Source: Streptomyces lavendulae subsp. lavendulae (GTDB lineage Bacteria > Actinomycetota > Actinomycetes > Streptomycetales > Streptomycetaceae). From it: 64,000 nucleotides of DNA. A model generated the notes under the pieces. It did no database searches and was not told where the DNA came from. It saw nothing but the letters and a program-made list of their open reading frames with translations. Within the stretch, counting starts at the first letter, position 1. Every line of letters begins with the position of its first letter. A program made the position numbers and the translations under genes. Shown piece by piece: positions 15,763-24,754 of the stretch. Where the stretch lies: assembly GCF_002803845.1 (NCBI RefSeq), contig NZ_CP024985.1, positions 1,116,001 through 1,180,000 of the forward strand. Direction: 5' to 3'.

Positions 15763-16803
15763 ATGGCGAGGCGGAGCGTCGGTGACCAGGAGCGGCCTCC
15801 CGCAATGACGGACGTCGCCCGGGTCGCCGGGGTGTCGGCGCAGACCGTGTCGAGGGTGCTTTCGGGCCACCCGAACGTCCAGGAGCGGACGCGCGCGAAG
15901 GTGGTGGCCGCCGTCGAACAGCTCGGCTACCGGCGCAACAACGCGGCGCGGATGCTGAGCTCCGGCCGGAGCCGCACCATCGGGGTGGTGACCCTGCAGA
16001 CCACGTTCTACTCGCGGGCTGCCGTCACGTCCGGCATCGAGTACGCGGCCCAGGCCGCCGGGTACGCGGTCAGCACGGCCACCACGACCTCCCTGGACAC
16101 CTCCGCGATCGAGGGGGCCCTGGCCAGGCTGGCCGACCAGGGGGTCGAGGGCGTGGTCCTGTCGGTGCCGCCGATCCACACCAGCGAGCGGATCGAGCAG
16201 CTCACCCGGTCCACGCCCACCATCACGATCGGCGGATCGCGCACCGACGCGACCGGGGTCGTGGCCGTCGACCAGGACCTCGCGGCCCGCCTGGCCACCC
16301 GGCACCTGCTGGAGCTGGGCCACGACACCGTCTGGCACGTCGCGGGTCCGGCGCACTGGCTGGAGGCCGCCGGCCGTCGCGACGGCTGGCGCGCGACGCT
16401 GGAGGCCGCCGGCCGACCGGTGCCCCCGCCGCTGGAGGGTGACTGGTCCCCCGCCTCCGGTCATCGGATCGGGCTGGCCCTGCGCCGCGTCCCGGACGTC
16501 ACCGCCGTCTTCGTGGCGAGCGACGAGATGGCCTTCGGCGTGATCAGGGCCCTGCACGAGCTCGGCCGGCGGGTCCCCGAGGACGTCTCCGTCGTCGGGG
16601 TCGACGACATCGAGCTGGCCGCGTACTGCACCCCGCCCCTGACCACCGTGGCGCAGCCGTTCGACCGGATGGGAGCCCTGGCCGTGGAACGGCTGCTGCG
16701 GCACGTCGCGGATCCCGGCACGGTGTCCGCGCCTGCGTCGGTCGAACCGGAACTCGTCGTACGGGCGAGCACCGCCCCCGCGAGGAATCCCAAACAAAAC
16801 TGA
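15763..16803 (+). CDS. LacI-family transcriptional regulator
   Basis: A 346-residue LacI/GalR repressor. The N-terminal helix-turn-helix and hinge (about residues 15-70: MTDVARVAGVSAQTVSRVLS, then the QLGYRRNNAARML hinge helix) precede a periplasmic-binding-protein-like sugar sensor ending with the usual VEPELVVRAST segment. AAGGGGG lies a few bases before the ATG. It is divergent from the GH35-fusion gene, whose promoter carries two identical LacI-type operators, so it probably represses that gene until a galactoside or related sugar binds. The ligand is inferred only from the neighbour. Confidence 0.9.
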   Translation: MARRSVGDQERPPAMTDVARVAGVSAQTVSRVLSGHPNVQERTRAKVVAAVEQLGYRRNNAARMLSSGRSRTIGVVTLQTTFYSRAAVTSGIEYAAQAAGYAVSTATTTSLDTSAIEGALARLADQGVEGVVLSVPPIHTSERIEQLTRSTPTITIGGSRTDATGVVAVDQDLAARLATRHLLELGHDTVWHVAGPAHWLEAAGRRDGWRATLEAAGRPVPPPLEGDWSPASGHRIGLALRRVPDVTAVFVASDEMAFGVIRALHELGRRVPEDVSVVGVDDIELAAYCTPPLTTVAQPFDRMGALAVERLLRHVADPGTVSAPASVEPELVVRASTAPARNPKQN

Positions 16804-16837
16804 ACAAAATCCACCGAATACCAACGGATCCGCATGT

Positions 16838-16849
16838 TATGTTGACGCC
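16838..16849 (+). promoter_or_regulatory. -10 element giving a leaderless deoR-type mRNA
   Basis: TATGTT (16838-16843) ends six bases before the ATG at 16850, and no Shine-Dalgarno is present, which fits transcription starting at the A of the ATG. The preceding stretch is unusually AT-rich (AACAAAACTGAACAAAAT, from about 16795), a plausible operator for autoregulation. The -35 is poor. Confidence 0.4.
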
Positions 16850-17644
16850 ATGCAACTGGCCCAGCAAAGGCGCGCGTTCATCATGGAGACGGTGCGCCGC
16901 GACGGCGCGGTCCGGGTCGCCGAGCTCGTCGAACGGCTCGCCGTGTCCGATATGACGGTCCGCCGGGACCTGGACGCGCTCGCCGCGCGCGGCCTGGTCG
17001 AGAAGGTGTACGGGGGCGCCGTCGCGGCACCCGGAACCCGCGTCGAGGAACCGGGGTTCGACGCCAAGACCGCACTGGCCGGCCCCGCCAAGGCGGCCAT
17101 CGCGGAGACGGCCGCCGCCCTGGTCGAGCCGGGCAGCGTGGTCGCGGTCTCGGCCGGCACCACCGCCTGCGCGGTGGCCGCCCGGCTGCTGGACGTCCCC
17201 CGGCTGACCGTGCTCACCAATTCCCTGCCGGTCGCCGAGCTGGTCCGGTCCGCGTCCCGCGACCGCGGGGAGGCCGCGGTCCCCACCCTGCTGCTGACCG
17301 GCGGCGCCCCCACCCCGTCCGCCGCGCTCGTGGGCCCACTGGCGGAGCTGGTGATCTCCTCCCTCCATGTCGACCTGTTGATCCTGGGCGCGCACGGCGT
17401 CAGCGAGGAGGCCGGCCTCACCACCCCGAACCTGGCGGAGGCACAGACCAACCGGACCCTGATCGGGGCGGCCCGGCGGGTGGCGGTGGTCGCCGACCAC
17501 ACCAAGTGGGGCACGGTGGCGCTGAGCGGATTCGCCCCGCTCGACCGCATCGACTGCTTCGTCACGGACGCCGGAATGCCCGCGTCCGGCCGCGAGGTCC
17601 TGGCGGACACCGTCGGCGAGCTGCTCGTCGCCGGGGCGGAGTAG
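16850..17644 (+). CDS. DeoR-family transcriptional regulator
   Basis: A 264-residue DeoR/GlpR regulator. The N-terminal helix-turn-helix (QQRRAFIMETVRRDGAVRV, then SDMTVRRDLDALAARGLVEK) is followed by a sugar-phosphate sensor domain (DeoRC) with the SAGTTACAVA loop, LTNSLPVAE and the C-terminal VVADHTKWG motif. Such proteins repress sugar-catabolic genes and respond to phosphorylated sugars. It lies 46 bp downstream of the LacI-type gene in the same direction but probably has its own promoter and a leaderless start. No catabolic operon adjoins it, so the target is unknown. Confidence 0.88.
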   Translation: MQLAQQRRAFIMETVRRDGAVRVAELVERLAVSDMTVRRDLDALAARGLVEKVYGGAVAAPGTRVEEPGFDAKTALAGPAKAAIAETAAALVEPGSVVAVSAGTTACAVAARLLDVPRLTVLTNSLPVAELVRSASRDRGEAAVPTLLLTGGAPTPSAALVGPLAELVISSLHVDLLILGAHGVSEEAGLTTPNLAEAQTNRTLIGAARRVAVVADHTKWGTVALSGFAPLDRIDCFVTDAGMPASGREVLADTVGELLVAGAE

Positions 17645-17750
17645 CCGCGACCTGCACCGGAGCGCCACACGGACCGGCCGGTTGTGCACCATTGCGCCCA
17701 AATAGTCCTTTACCTGGGTGATCGTGGCAGGTTCGGGGTAGGCACCCGGC

Positions 17751-18845
17751 ATGATCACTGTTGGGGTCGAGGAGGAGTACCTGCTGGTCGACCCGGATAC
17801 CCTCCTGCCCACGCCGCTCGTGCAGGAGGTCCGCGCCACGGCCCGGCTGGCACCGATCGCGGACGAGCAGGAGGTCCAGGACGAACTGCTCCAGGCGCAG
17901 ATCGAGGTCGCCACTCCCGTGTGCACGGCCCTGGAGGAGGTGGGTGGTCACCTCCTGCGGCTGCGGCACGCGGTCGCCTCCGCCGCGCAGACGAACGGCT
18001 GCCGCATCGCGATCACGGCCACGGCACCGGTCAGGGGCGCCCTCCCCGTGCCGATCACGGGCTCGGCGAGGTACCTGAAGATGCGGGGAGAGGCCCGACT
18101 GCTCGTCGACGAGCAGCTGATCTGCGGCATGCACGTCCACGTGGGGGTGCCGGACCGGGAGACCGGAGTGGCCGTCCTGAACCGGTTGCGCGTCTGGCTC
18201 CCGACGCTGCTGGCGCTCTCCGCGAACGGGCCCCTGTGGGACGGCCGGGACACCGGCTTCGCCAGCTGGCGCACGATCATCTTCGGCCGGTGGCCGGTCA
18301 GCGGCCCCGCACCGTACTTCGCGGGACTCGCCGACTACGAGGCGCGGGCCGACGCACTGCTGGAGTCGGGACTGGTCCCCGACCGGGGGCAGCTGTACTG
18401 GCACGCCCGGCTCTCGGAGCGGTATCCGACCGTCGAGGTGCGCTGCTGTGACGTGCAGCTGGAGGCGGACGACGCGGTGATGCTGGCCGGGGTGGTCCGC
18501 GCGCTCGCCGCCACCGCGATCGCCGAGGAGAAGGCGGGGGCCGCTCCCGCGCTGTGCCGGCCCGAGCTGTTGCAGGCCGCGACGTGGCACGCGGCCCGGC
18601 ACGGGATGGCCGGCACCCTGATGGACCCGCAGGGCCGGCTGCGCAGCAGCGGCGACGTGCTGTGCATGCTGCTGGGCCACATCGCCCCCGCTCTGGAGGA
18701 GAGCGGTGACTACCGCGAGGTGAGCTCGCTCCTCCACAGGCTGCTCCAGCGGGGCACGGCGGCCGACCGCCAGCGCCGGGCCCTGGCCGAGGCGGGCCTG
18801 CCGGCACTGGCGGCCCTGATCACGGCCGACGAGAGCACCGGGTGA
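17751..18845 (+). CDS. YbdK-type carboxylate-amine ligase (glutamate-cysteine ligase family 2)
   Basis: A 364-residue member of the GCS2 family. It starts [12 protein letters not shown], the ATP/metal-binding opening of these ligases, and carries CGMHVHVGV (about residues 124-132) and the VEVRCCDVQ segment expected near the active site. Members catalyse ATP-dependent ligation of glutamate to an amine or to cysteine. Actinobacteria use mycothiol, so a glutathione role is doubtful and the real substrate is unknown. Length is normal for the family. It is monocistronic, between the deoR-type gene and a convergent CBM48 gene only 30 bp away. Confidence 0.87.
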   Translation: MITVGVEEEYLLVDPDTLLPTPLVQEVRATARLAPIADEQEVQDELLQAQIEVATPVCTALEEVGGHLLRLRHAVASAAQTNGCRIAITATAPVRGALPVPITGSARYLKMRGEARLLVDEQLICGMHVHVGVPDRETGVAVLNRLRVWLPTLLALSANGPLWDGRDTGFASWRTIIFGRWPVSGPAPYFAGLADYEARADALLESGLVPDRGQLYWHARLSERYPTVEVRCCDVQLEADDAVMLAGVVRALAATAIAEEKAGAAPALCRPELLQAATWHAARHGMAGTLMDPQGRLRSSGDVLCMLLGHIAPALEESGDYREVSSLLHRLLQRGTAADRQRRALAEAGLPALAALITADESTG

Positions 18846-18875
18846 GCCGTCGGCCGGGCCCGGAGCGGGCGGCTC

Positions 18876-19151
18876 TCAGGTGCGCAGGCGGCTGTTGGTC
18901 CCGTCGTGGTCGTCGGCGCTCTCGTCGTTGAACCAGTAGTCGCCCGCGGCCAGGTAGCGGAAGGAGTGCACGCTCTTCTCGGGCAGGGCGACGGTGACGG
19001 CGCGCATGCCGTCGCGCCGGGGGGCCAGGGTGTGGGCGCCGGGCTGCCAGTCGTTGAAGTCGCCGACCACGCTGACGGGGCCGGGCGGGGTGTTGGCGGG
19101 CAGGACGAAGGTGACCTCGGTGCGGTCCTTGCACTGCTTGCGTTCGAGCAC
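18876..19151 (-). CDS. Isolated CBM48 (isoamylase N-terminal-like) carbohydrate-binding protein
   Basis: A 91-residue single-domain protein. VVGDFNDWQP and the aromatic SFRYLAAGDYWFNDE stretch are hallmarks of the early-set (CBM48/AMPK1-CBM) glycogen-binding fold. A GTG at 19151 is chosen; the open frame extends upstream but the extra residues are Pro/Arg-rich and unlike the domain. AGGAG lies about ten bases before it. Free-standing copies are common in streptomycetes and may bind glycogen or act as an adaptor; no catalytic domain is attached. Confidence 0.8.
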   Translation of the reverse strand: MLERKQCKDRTEVTFVLPANTPPGPVSVVGDFNDWQPGAHTLAPRRDGMRAVTVALPEKSVHSFRYLAAGDYWFNDESADDHDGTNSRLRT

Positions 19152-19395
19152 GGGGAGGGGCTCCTGACGGCAGGGCTGTTGTGTCTGCCCATGCTCGGAC
19201 CGCGGACGGTGCCCGGCGGGCGGACGCGCCCGTGGCACCGCGCCGCCTTCACCCGCCCGGCGCTCCGCCGGGGACCCCGCCCGCCGGGCCCGCCGCCGTG
19301 GCGCGGCGTGCCCCGGGCGCAGGTGCCATCCTGGGAGGAAGTGGACGGCCTACGCCCGGCCCCTCGGGCAGGCCCCGTCAGCAAGGGAGAACCAC

Positions 19396-19701
19396 GTGCC
19401 TGGTCTTCTTCGAGGAGTCGCGCGGACCGCTGTGGTCGCCGGTACGGCGACGGCGGTCTCCAACCGCGTTTCGCGGCGGCAGGGCGGCCGGTGGGCCGAG
19501 CAGGAGGCCCAACAGCAGCAGGCCGCCGCGGCGGCCGCCCCCGCTCCCCCTCCGCCCCCTCCGCCTCCCCCTGCCCCGACGATGGCGGACGACATGAGCA
19601 GCCGGATCGACCAGCTGAAGGAACTCGGAGCCCTGAAGGAGCAGGGACTCCTCACCGAGGAGGAGTTCGCGCAGCAGAAGAGCAAGCTCCTCGGCGGCTG
19701 A
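19396..19701 (+). CDS. SHOCT-domain protein with polyproline linker
   Basis: A 101-residue protein. A short hydrophobic N-terminus (GVARTAVVAGTATAVSNRV) is followed by Gln/Ala and polyproline runs (about residues 40-62), and then a C-terminal SHOCT domain (about 68-101) with the LKELGALKEQGLLTEEEFAQ signature. SHOCT domains are short oligomerisation modules of unknown precise role, often attached to membrane-associated proteins. It starts with GTG. Its 3' end runs straight into the long palindrome at 19702. Confidence 0.75.
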   Translation: MPGLLRGVARTAVVAGTATAVSNRVSRRQGGRWAEQEAQQQQAAAAAAPAPPPPPPPPPAPTMADDMSSRIDQLKELGALKEQGLLTEEEFAQQKSKLLGG

Positions 19702-19802
19702 GCGGCCGGCCGTGGGGGGCGGGCATCGCAGGCGCCCACCGGCGGAGGGAACGTCCCTCCGCCGGTGGGCGCCTGCGATGCCCGATTCCCACGGCCGGCC
19801 GC
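19702..19802. terminator. 101-bp near-perfect palindrome, bidirectional terminator between convergent genes
   Basis: Two 49-base arms (19702-19750 and 19754-19802) pair at about 46 of 49 positions around a 3-base loop (ACG, 19751-19753); the only mismatches are in the middle (19715-19719 region). It fills the whole gap between the SHOCT gene and the convergent DUF6325 gene, starting one base after the former's stop codon. It lacks U-tracts, as is usual in streptomycetes. The length is far beyond what termination needs. Confidence 0.75.
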
Positions 19803-19806
19803 GTGA

Positions 19807-20262
19807 CTACCCGCCCTCTCCCGCCTCCTCCGCGTCGAGGGAGGCGAGGATGGCCTGTACGGGGATGCGGCCGCTCGCCACCATCTGCGCGCCGGCGCGG
19901 CGCAGGGCGCGGGCGAAGGGTGCGGCCCACCGGTTCTCGTAGACCAGGATCGCGGCCGCGTTGCCCGGATCGAGTGCGTTGCCCGCCTCGTCGAGGTCGT
20001 CCTGGTCGAGCAGGTCGGACGACGCTCCGTCGAAGACGGACAGGCTCACGGCGCCCGCGTCGTCCTGGTCGAGGCCCTCGATTTCGAGGGCGGTGACGGT
20101 TCCGTCCGCATCCTTCTGCACGAAGCGGAGGTCGAGGATTCGGATGAGTCCCTTGTCCACCAGGTCGATCAGCAGGGGGAACGCCTCGCCCGTCAACCGG
20201 GTTCCCGGGAACTCGACGACCAGGTAGTCGACGGGGCCCATTTCTTCGATGTCGTCGTTCAT
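19807..20262 (-). CDS. DUF6325 family protein
   Basis: A 151-residue acidic protein matching the DUF6325 type: it opens with MGPVDYLVVEFPG, has the LVDKGLIRILDLRFV helix-strand segment, and ends with an AAILVYENRWAAPFARALR segment. These proteins often accompany SHOCT proteins in actinomycetes, as here, and their role is unknown; a stress-related or membrane-adaptor role is only inferred. It is convergent with the upstream SHOCT gene, separated by the large palindrome. Confidence 0.75.
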   Translation of the reverse strand: MNDDIEEMGPVDYLVVEFPGTRLTGEAFPLLIDLVDKGLIRILDLRFVQKDADGTVTALEIEGLDQDDAGAVSLSVFDGASSDLLDQDDLDEAGNALDPGNAAAILVYENRWAAPFARALRRAGAQMVASGRIPVQAILASLDAEEAGEGG

Positions 20263-20395
20263 GAACGCTCCTGGCTTCGTCAGGGTGGGGTAACGCGTCG
20301 GTGCCCGGACGTGATCCTGTTCTCATTGCAGCACCCGCCCCGCGGCGCCGCACCTCCGCGCCGCGGCGACGGCGCGGGGTGTACGGAGGCTCGGA

Positions 20396-21130
20396 TCAGC
20401 CCGTTCCGGTGAGCTGGTAGAGGCTCCTGGCGACGAGCCACAGCCCCAGGAGGAGGCAGGTGACGACGATCGCCGGGTCCTTGTGGCGCTCCAGCCACCC
20501 GCGCAGGCCCAGCAGGACGCTCTGGGCCTTGCGGGGCGAGAACACCATGTACAGCTCCATGGCCAGCAGGGTCGAGGTGGCCAGGACGCAGAAGGCCATG
20601 AGGGCCAGGAAGGACTGGGGGTGGGAGAGGTCGGCCTGTACGACGGTGGCGGCGGCGGCGCTGACCATCCCCCAGGGCTGGAGGAGCACGGCCAGGCCGG
20701 CGGCGGACCATCCGGTGGCCTCGTCCATCCGCGAGGTCACGGACGAACCGGAAGCGGAAGCCGCCTCCGGCGCGGCCGCGTCCCCCTCCACCGCGTCCCC
20801 CTCCACCGCGACCGGCGCCGCCGCACCGGCGCCGGTCGCCGTACGGCGGCTGCGGCGCCTGCGGTGTTCGCTGTACACGACCAGGCCCAGGCCGATGACC
20901 AGCGTGGCCACGAGCGCTCCGATCGACGGGGGCGAGCGCGGTGGCGGCGGCTGGCCGCCGGTGAGGAGCAGGACGAGCGCCATCACGGTCACCAGGCACG
21001 CCAGCCACGCGAAGATGAACGCGAGGCCGTTGCGCACGCCGCGGGACCCGGACACCACCAGCACGAAGGCCATGATGGGCAGCGGGAACAGCGTCACGGC
21101 CAGGCCGATGAGGAGCAGGTCGAGCACCAT
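20396..21130 (-). CDS. GAP-family (Sap-like) integral membrane protein
   Basis: A 244-residue membrane protein with about six hydrophobic segments split by a charged cytoplasmic loop (about residues 85-135, RRRRSRR then Ala/Glu-rich). It opens VLDLLLIGLAVTLFPLPIMA, and the FPLP(I) motif with the later QPWGM and ATSTLLAMEL segments resembles the GAP/Sap (sulfolipid-addressing, LysE-like) family. The mycobacterial relatives help export glycolipids; the cargo here is unknown. It lies 18 bp downstream of the SHOCT membrane gene and is probably cotranscribed with it. Confidence 0.72.
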   Translation of the reverse strand: MVLDLLLIGLAVTLFPLPIMAFVLVVSGSRGVRNGLAFIFAWLACLVTVMALVLLLTGGQPPPPRSPPSIGALVATLVIGLGLVVYSEHRRRRSRRTATGAGAAAPVAVEGDAVEGDAAAPEAASASGSSVTSRMDEATGWSAAGLAVLLQPWGMVSAAAATVVQADLSHPQSFLALMAFCVLATSTLLAMELYMVFSPRKAQSVLLGLRGWLERHKDPAIVVTCLLLGLWLVARSLYQLTGTG

Positions 21131-21148
21131 GGCGGCGGCTCTCCGCCC

Positions 21149-21568
21149 TCAGGAGTCGAGGACCTTGGCCTTGGCCCGCTCGTACTCGTCCGCCGTGAGG
21201 TCACCGTCGTTCTTGAGCCCGGCGAGCCGCGCCAGTTCCTCGGCCCTGCTCGTGGGCCCGGCGGTCTCGCGGACGTAGGAACGGAAGGACCGCTCCTGCT
21301 CCTGGGCCCGGGCGAGGGCGCGCTCGCCCATCCCGCGGCCGCGGGCGATCAGGTAGACGAAGATGCCCAGGAAGGGCAGCACGATGACGAAGGCGGTCCA
21401 TCCGGCCTTGCCCCAGCCACCCAGCCCGTCGTCGCGGAAGATGTCCCCGATGACGCGGAAGAGCAGCATGAACCAGAGCACCCAGAGGAACCACCACATC
21501 ATCACCCAGAAGGAGTTCAGCAGGGGGAAGCCCTCGTCGTCCGCCAGGTTGAGCAGCGAGATCTGCAT
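21149..21568 (-). CDS. PLDc_N/SHOCT membrane protein
   Basis: A 139-residue protein with two transmembrane segments (about residues 18-42, rich in Trp/Phe, and 58-78, FVIVLPFLGIFVYLIARG) as in the phospholipase-D-N-terminal-like family, followed by a C-terminal SHOCT domain (LARLAGLKNDGDLTADEYER region). The ATG at 21568 gives the usual length. It is the first gene of a likely two-gene unit with the GAP-family protein. Many streptomycetes carry several copies; a structural or envelope-stress role is inferred only. Confidence 0.75.
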   Translation of the reverse strand: MQISLLNLADDEGFPLLNSFWVMMWWFLWVLWFMLLFRVIGDIFRDDGLGGWGKAGWTAFVIVLPFLGIFVYLIARGRGMGERALARAQEQERSFRSYVRETAGPTSRAEELARLAGLKNDGDLTADEYERAKAKVLDS

Positions 21569-21609
21569 GGCCCGGTCTCCTGTTTCTCGGGATGGGACGG
21601 GCGGCCCGC

Positions 21610-22443
21610 TCAGGCGGGCGCCGGGGTGAAGGGGAACAGGCCGTCCGCTCCGGGCCGCACGAGGCCGTAGCTGCTCTCCGGTACCTCGTGCCAGGCCCCC
21701 GGCAGGTCCCCGAGGGGTTCGGAGACGATGAGGCGGGTCTCGTCGGAGACCTCCTGGAGGAAGGCGACATCCGGGTGCAGCCGGCGCAGCGCGTCCACCC
21801 GGCTGCTGTAGAAGAGGGACCGGGACTCGTGCTGGCTGGAGTAGCGGAAGGCCCACACGCTCTCGCCGTCGGTGACGGCGACCGTCATCTGGAGGGGGAA
21901 CTCCACCCCGTGGTCGTGTCCGGCCCGCTCCACGACCCCCGCCATCCGGGCGATGGCGGTGGGCGGGTCCTGGTCGAGGCCGAAGGTGAGGGCGAGGTAG
22001 AACATCGTCTCGGAGTCCGTGGTCCCGCCGATGTCGGCGTACAGCGCGGGGTCGACGAGCATCGTGAGGTCCCGGCGCATGAGGTGGAACCCGTTGATGG
22101 CGCCGTTGTGCATGAACATCCAGCGGCCGTGCCGGAAGGGGTGGCAGTTCGACTGCTGCACCGCCGTCCCGGTCGACGCCCGGATGTGGGCGAAGAACAG
22201 GTGGGAGCGGACGTGGTCGGCCATCTCCCGCAGGTTGCGGTTGTTCCAGGCGGGGCCGACGTCCCTGAGGAGCGCCGGACTGGGGTTGTCCTCCGCGTAC
22301 CAGCCGACGCCGAACCCGTCACCGTTCGTCGTCTCCACGCCGAGCTTGGAGTGCAGGCTCTGGTCGATCAGCGAGTGGGCCGGTTTGTACAGGATGGTGT
22401 CGAGCAGCATGGTTGTTCCCGAGTAGGCGAGCCATCGGCACAT
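21610..22443 (-). CDS. Class II glutamine amidotransferase
   Basis: A 277-residue single-domain Ntn amidotransferase. Cys2 of MCRWLAYSG becomes the catalytic N-terminal nucleophile after Met removal. The NGDGFGVGWY loop, SHLFFAHIRA, MHNGAINGF and TTDSETMFYL segments form the glutaminase site. It resembles EgtC/YafJ-type stand-alone enzymes; there are no ergothioneine genes beside it, so the acyl substrate is open. The ATG gives exactly the required N-terminal Met-Cys. It lies 42 bp upstream of the SHOCT gene in the same direction but in a different functional context. Confidence 0.87.
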   Translation of the reverse strand: MCRWLAYSGTTMLLDTILYKPAHSLIDQSLHSKLGVETTNGDGFGVGWYAEDNPSPALLRDVGPAWNNRNLREMADHVRSHLFFAHIRASTGTAVQQSNCHPFRHGRWMFMHNGAINGFHLMRRDLTMLVDPALYADIGGTTDSETMFYLALTFGLDQDPPTAIARMAGVVERAGHDHGVEFPLQMTVAVTDGESVWAFRYSSQHESRSLFYSSRVDALRRLHPDVAFLQEVSDETRLIVSEPLGDLPGAWHEVPESSYGLVRPGADGLFPFTPAPA

Positions 22444-22717
22444 GCGTCATCACCTGCGTCCCTGCGGCATCGCGGGAAGCGGATGCGCCTTCCCGCTCGT
22501 CCCCCGGATGTACGGCCATCCCATTCTGGGGTCGCTCCCCGGGGAGCGCCACGCGGAACCCCGCGGGACGCGGCCCGCCGCGGGCGCCCGCCCTGCCGTG
22601 CGGGGCACCCGGGGCGGACCTACGGTTGATGCAGGCCCGGCGCCCGCGGGATGCCCGATGCTCCCGCAACCAGCCCGACCCGGCCCGGCGCCGGAGGCAC
22701 ACGGGAAGGCACCCGGA

Positions 22718-23056
22718 ATGGCCACTGCATCAGAAACCCCCGTCCTCGACACCCTCGCCGCCATGACGGTCGACTCGCTCGAACGGTGCGGGATGAGCCC
22801 GGACATGCTCATCCTCACGCGCATCGCGGCCCTCGCCGCCTCGGACGCCCCGCCGATCTCCTACCTGGCCCACATCGACCCCGGCATCAGGGCGGGCGTG
22901 ACCGCCGAGCAGCTGCAGGACGTCCTGGTCGCGATCGCCCCGATCGTGGGTACGGCCCGCGTGATGACGGCGGCGGGCAACCTCACCTCCGCCTTCGGCG
23001 TCGCCATCGCCGTCGCCGACGCCGCGGCCGAGGCCGAGGTCGAGGCCAGGCGCTGA
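22718..23056 (+). CDS. Carboxymuconolactone decarboxylase (CMD) family protein
   Basis: A 112-residue all-helical protein of the CMD/AhpD-like fold (LTRIAALAASDAPPISY, then GVTAEQLQDVLVAIAPIVG). The redox CxxC of AhpD is missing, so peroxidase activity is unlikely. The ATG at 22718 has GGGAAGG upstream; the frame is open further 5' but the residues there are Pro/Arg-rich filler. It sits 60 bp before the DUF2252 gene, likely in one transcription unit. The upstream 274-bp gap to the divergent amidotransferase gene holds their promoters, which I cannot place. Confidence 0.78.
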   Translation: MATASETPVLDTLAAMTVDSLERCGMSPDMLILTRIAALAASDAPPISYLAHIDPGIRAGVTAEQLQDVLVAIAPIVGTARVMTAAGNLTSAFGVAIAVADAAAEAEVEARR

Positions 23057-23116
23057 CAGCAGCCGCGCCCCCGCACCGGTGACGGAGCGGGGGCGGGTGC
23101 GGTAAGGAGGCCCCGG

Positions 23117-24547
23117 ATGTCCCAGCAGTCGACCACGGCGATGCGCGCGTCGATCCGCGCCACTCCCGAGGAACGCGCGGCACTCGGCAAGGAGGCCCGG
23201 CGCCGCTCACCGAGGTCGGGACACGCGGTGTACGAGCCGGCCGCGGACCGACGGGATCCGCTCAGGATCCTGGAGGCGCAGTCCGCGGCGCGGGTCCCGG
23301 AGCTGGTGCCGATCCGCTACGGCCGGATGACCGAGTCCCCGTTCCGCTTCTACCGGGGTGCCGCCGCGATCATGGCCTCCGACCTGGCCGGGAGTCCGGA
23401 TTCGGGCATCACCACCCAGCTGTGCGGAGACGCGCACCTGCTGAACTTCCGGCTGCTGGCCTCGCCGGAGCGGGAGCTGATGTTCGACATCAACGACTTC
23501 GACGAGACCCTGCCGGGTCCCTGGGAGTGGGACGTCAAACGGCTGTCGGCGAGCTTCGTCATCGCGGCGCGGGCCAACGGCTTCGACGACGCCGAGCGCG
23601 CCCGCGTCGTGAGCGCCACCGTACGTTCGTACCGCGAGGCGATGACCCGGTTCGCCGGCCTGAGCAACCTCGACGTCTGGTACACCAAGGTCGACGCCGC
23701 CGGTCTCAAGGCACTGATCACCGGCCAGCTCCGCAAGGAAGGCCGGCGCAAGCTGGACCGGGCCCTGGCGAAGGCACGGTCCCGGGACACCCTCCAGGTC
23801 TTCGACAAGCTCACGCGGGTGGTGGACGGGCACCGGAGGATCGCGGCGGACCCCCCGCTGCTCGTCCCGATCGCCGACCTGCTGCCGGACTCCGAGCGCA
23901 GTGCGCTGGAACGGCAGTTCCGGGCGCTCATCGAGCAGTACGCGGTCACCCTGCCGTCCGACCGGCGGCACCTGCTGGCGGACTACCACCTGGCGGACGT
24001 CGCCCGCAAGGTGGTCGGGGTCGGCAGCGTCGGCACCCGGTGCTGGATCTTCCTGCTGCTCGGCCGGGACGGCGGCGACCCCTTGTTCCTGCAGGCCAAG
24101 GAGGCCGACGAGTCGGTGCTCGCCGAACACCTCGGGGCGAGCCTCTACCGCAACCAGGGCGAGCGCGTGGTCGCGGGGCAGCGGCTGATGCAGGCGACGA
24201 GCGACATCTTCCTCGGCTGGCAACGGGTCGACGGTTTCGACGGCAGGCGCCGCGACTTCTACGTCCGCCAGCTGCGCGACTGGAAGGGCATCGCGATGCC
24301 CGAGACGATGACGCCCCCGCAGCTGGAGGCCTTCGGCGGGGTCTGCGGCCTCACCCTGGCCCGCGCGCACGCACGGTCCGGCGACCGGATCGCGATCGCC
24401 GCCTACCTGGGCGGCGGCGACGCCTTCGACCGGGCCCTCGTGACGTTCGCGGAGGCCTACGCCGACCAGAACGAGCACGACCACCGGGCACTGCTCGACG
24501 CGGTGCGCACGGGGCGGCTGCCGGCGGAGGAGATCCCCGCCTCCTGA
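23117..24547 (+). CDS. DUF2252 family protein
   Basis: A 476-residue DUF2252 protein, a family with a kinase-like (aminoglycoside phosphotransferase-related) fold. The signature TQLCGDAHLLNFR followed by MFDINDFDETLPGPWEWD is present, the latter holding the conserved NDFD acidic cluster. FYRG and DWKG motifs are also there. Length and start (ATG with AAGGAGG seven bases upstream) are typical. Substrate and function are undefined in the literature known to me. It follows the CMD gene. Confidence 0.87.
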   Translation: MSQQSTTAMRASIRATPEERAALGKEARRRSPRSGHAVYEPAADRRDPLRILEAQSAARVPELVPIRYGRMTESPFRFYRGAAAIMASDLAGSPDSGITTQLCGDAHLLNFRLLASPERELMFDINDFDETLPGPWEWDVKRLSASFVIAARANGFDDAERARVVSATVRSYREAMTRFAGLSNLDVWYTKVDAAGLKALITGQLRKEGRRKLDRALAKARSRDTLQVFDKLTRVVDGHRRIAADPPLLVPIADLLPDSERSALERQFRALIEQYAVTLPSDRRHLLADYHLADVARKVVGVGSVGTRCWIFLLLGRDGGDPLFLQAKEADESVLAEHLGASLYRNQGERVVAGQRLMQATSDIFLGWQRVDGFDGRRRDFYVRQLRDWKGIAMPETMTPPQLEAFGGVCGLTLARAHARSGDRIAIAAYLGGGDAFDRALVTFAEAYADQNEHDHRALLDAVRTGRLPAEEIPAS

Positions 24548-24754
24548 CCGGACGTGTCCGGCGCCCGCTCCGGGGTGGGAAGGCAGTCAACCAACGGAGC
24601 GGGTGTGGACACGACTGGTTGCGCGTACGAAAACTCTCGGCCTGAAGTGGTCTTCCTTCATGGAATCGACCCACATAAGGCTTGACCAATGAACCTACGG
24701 CGTCGTAAATTCGAGCGCAGCGACTCGTGAGCAACTGGAAGGAGGCGAAGTCGG

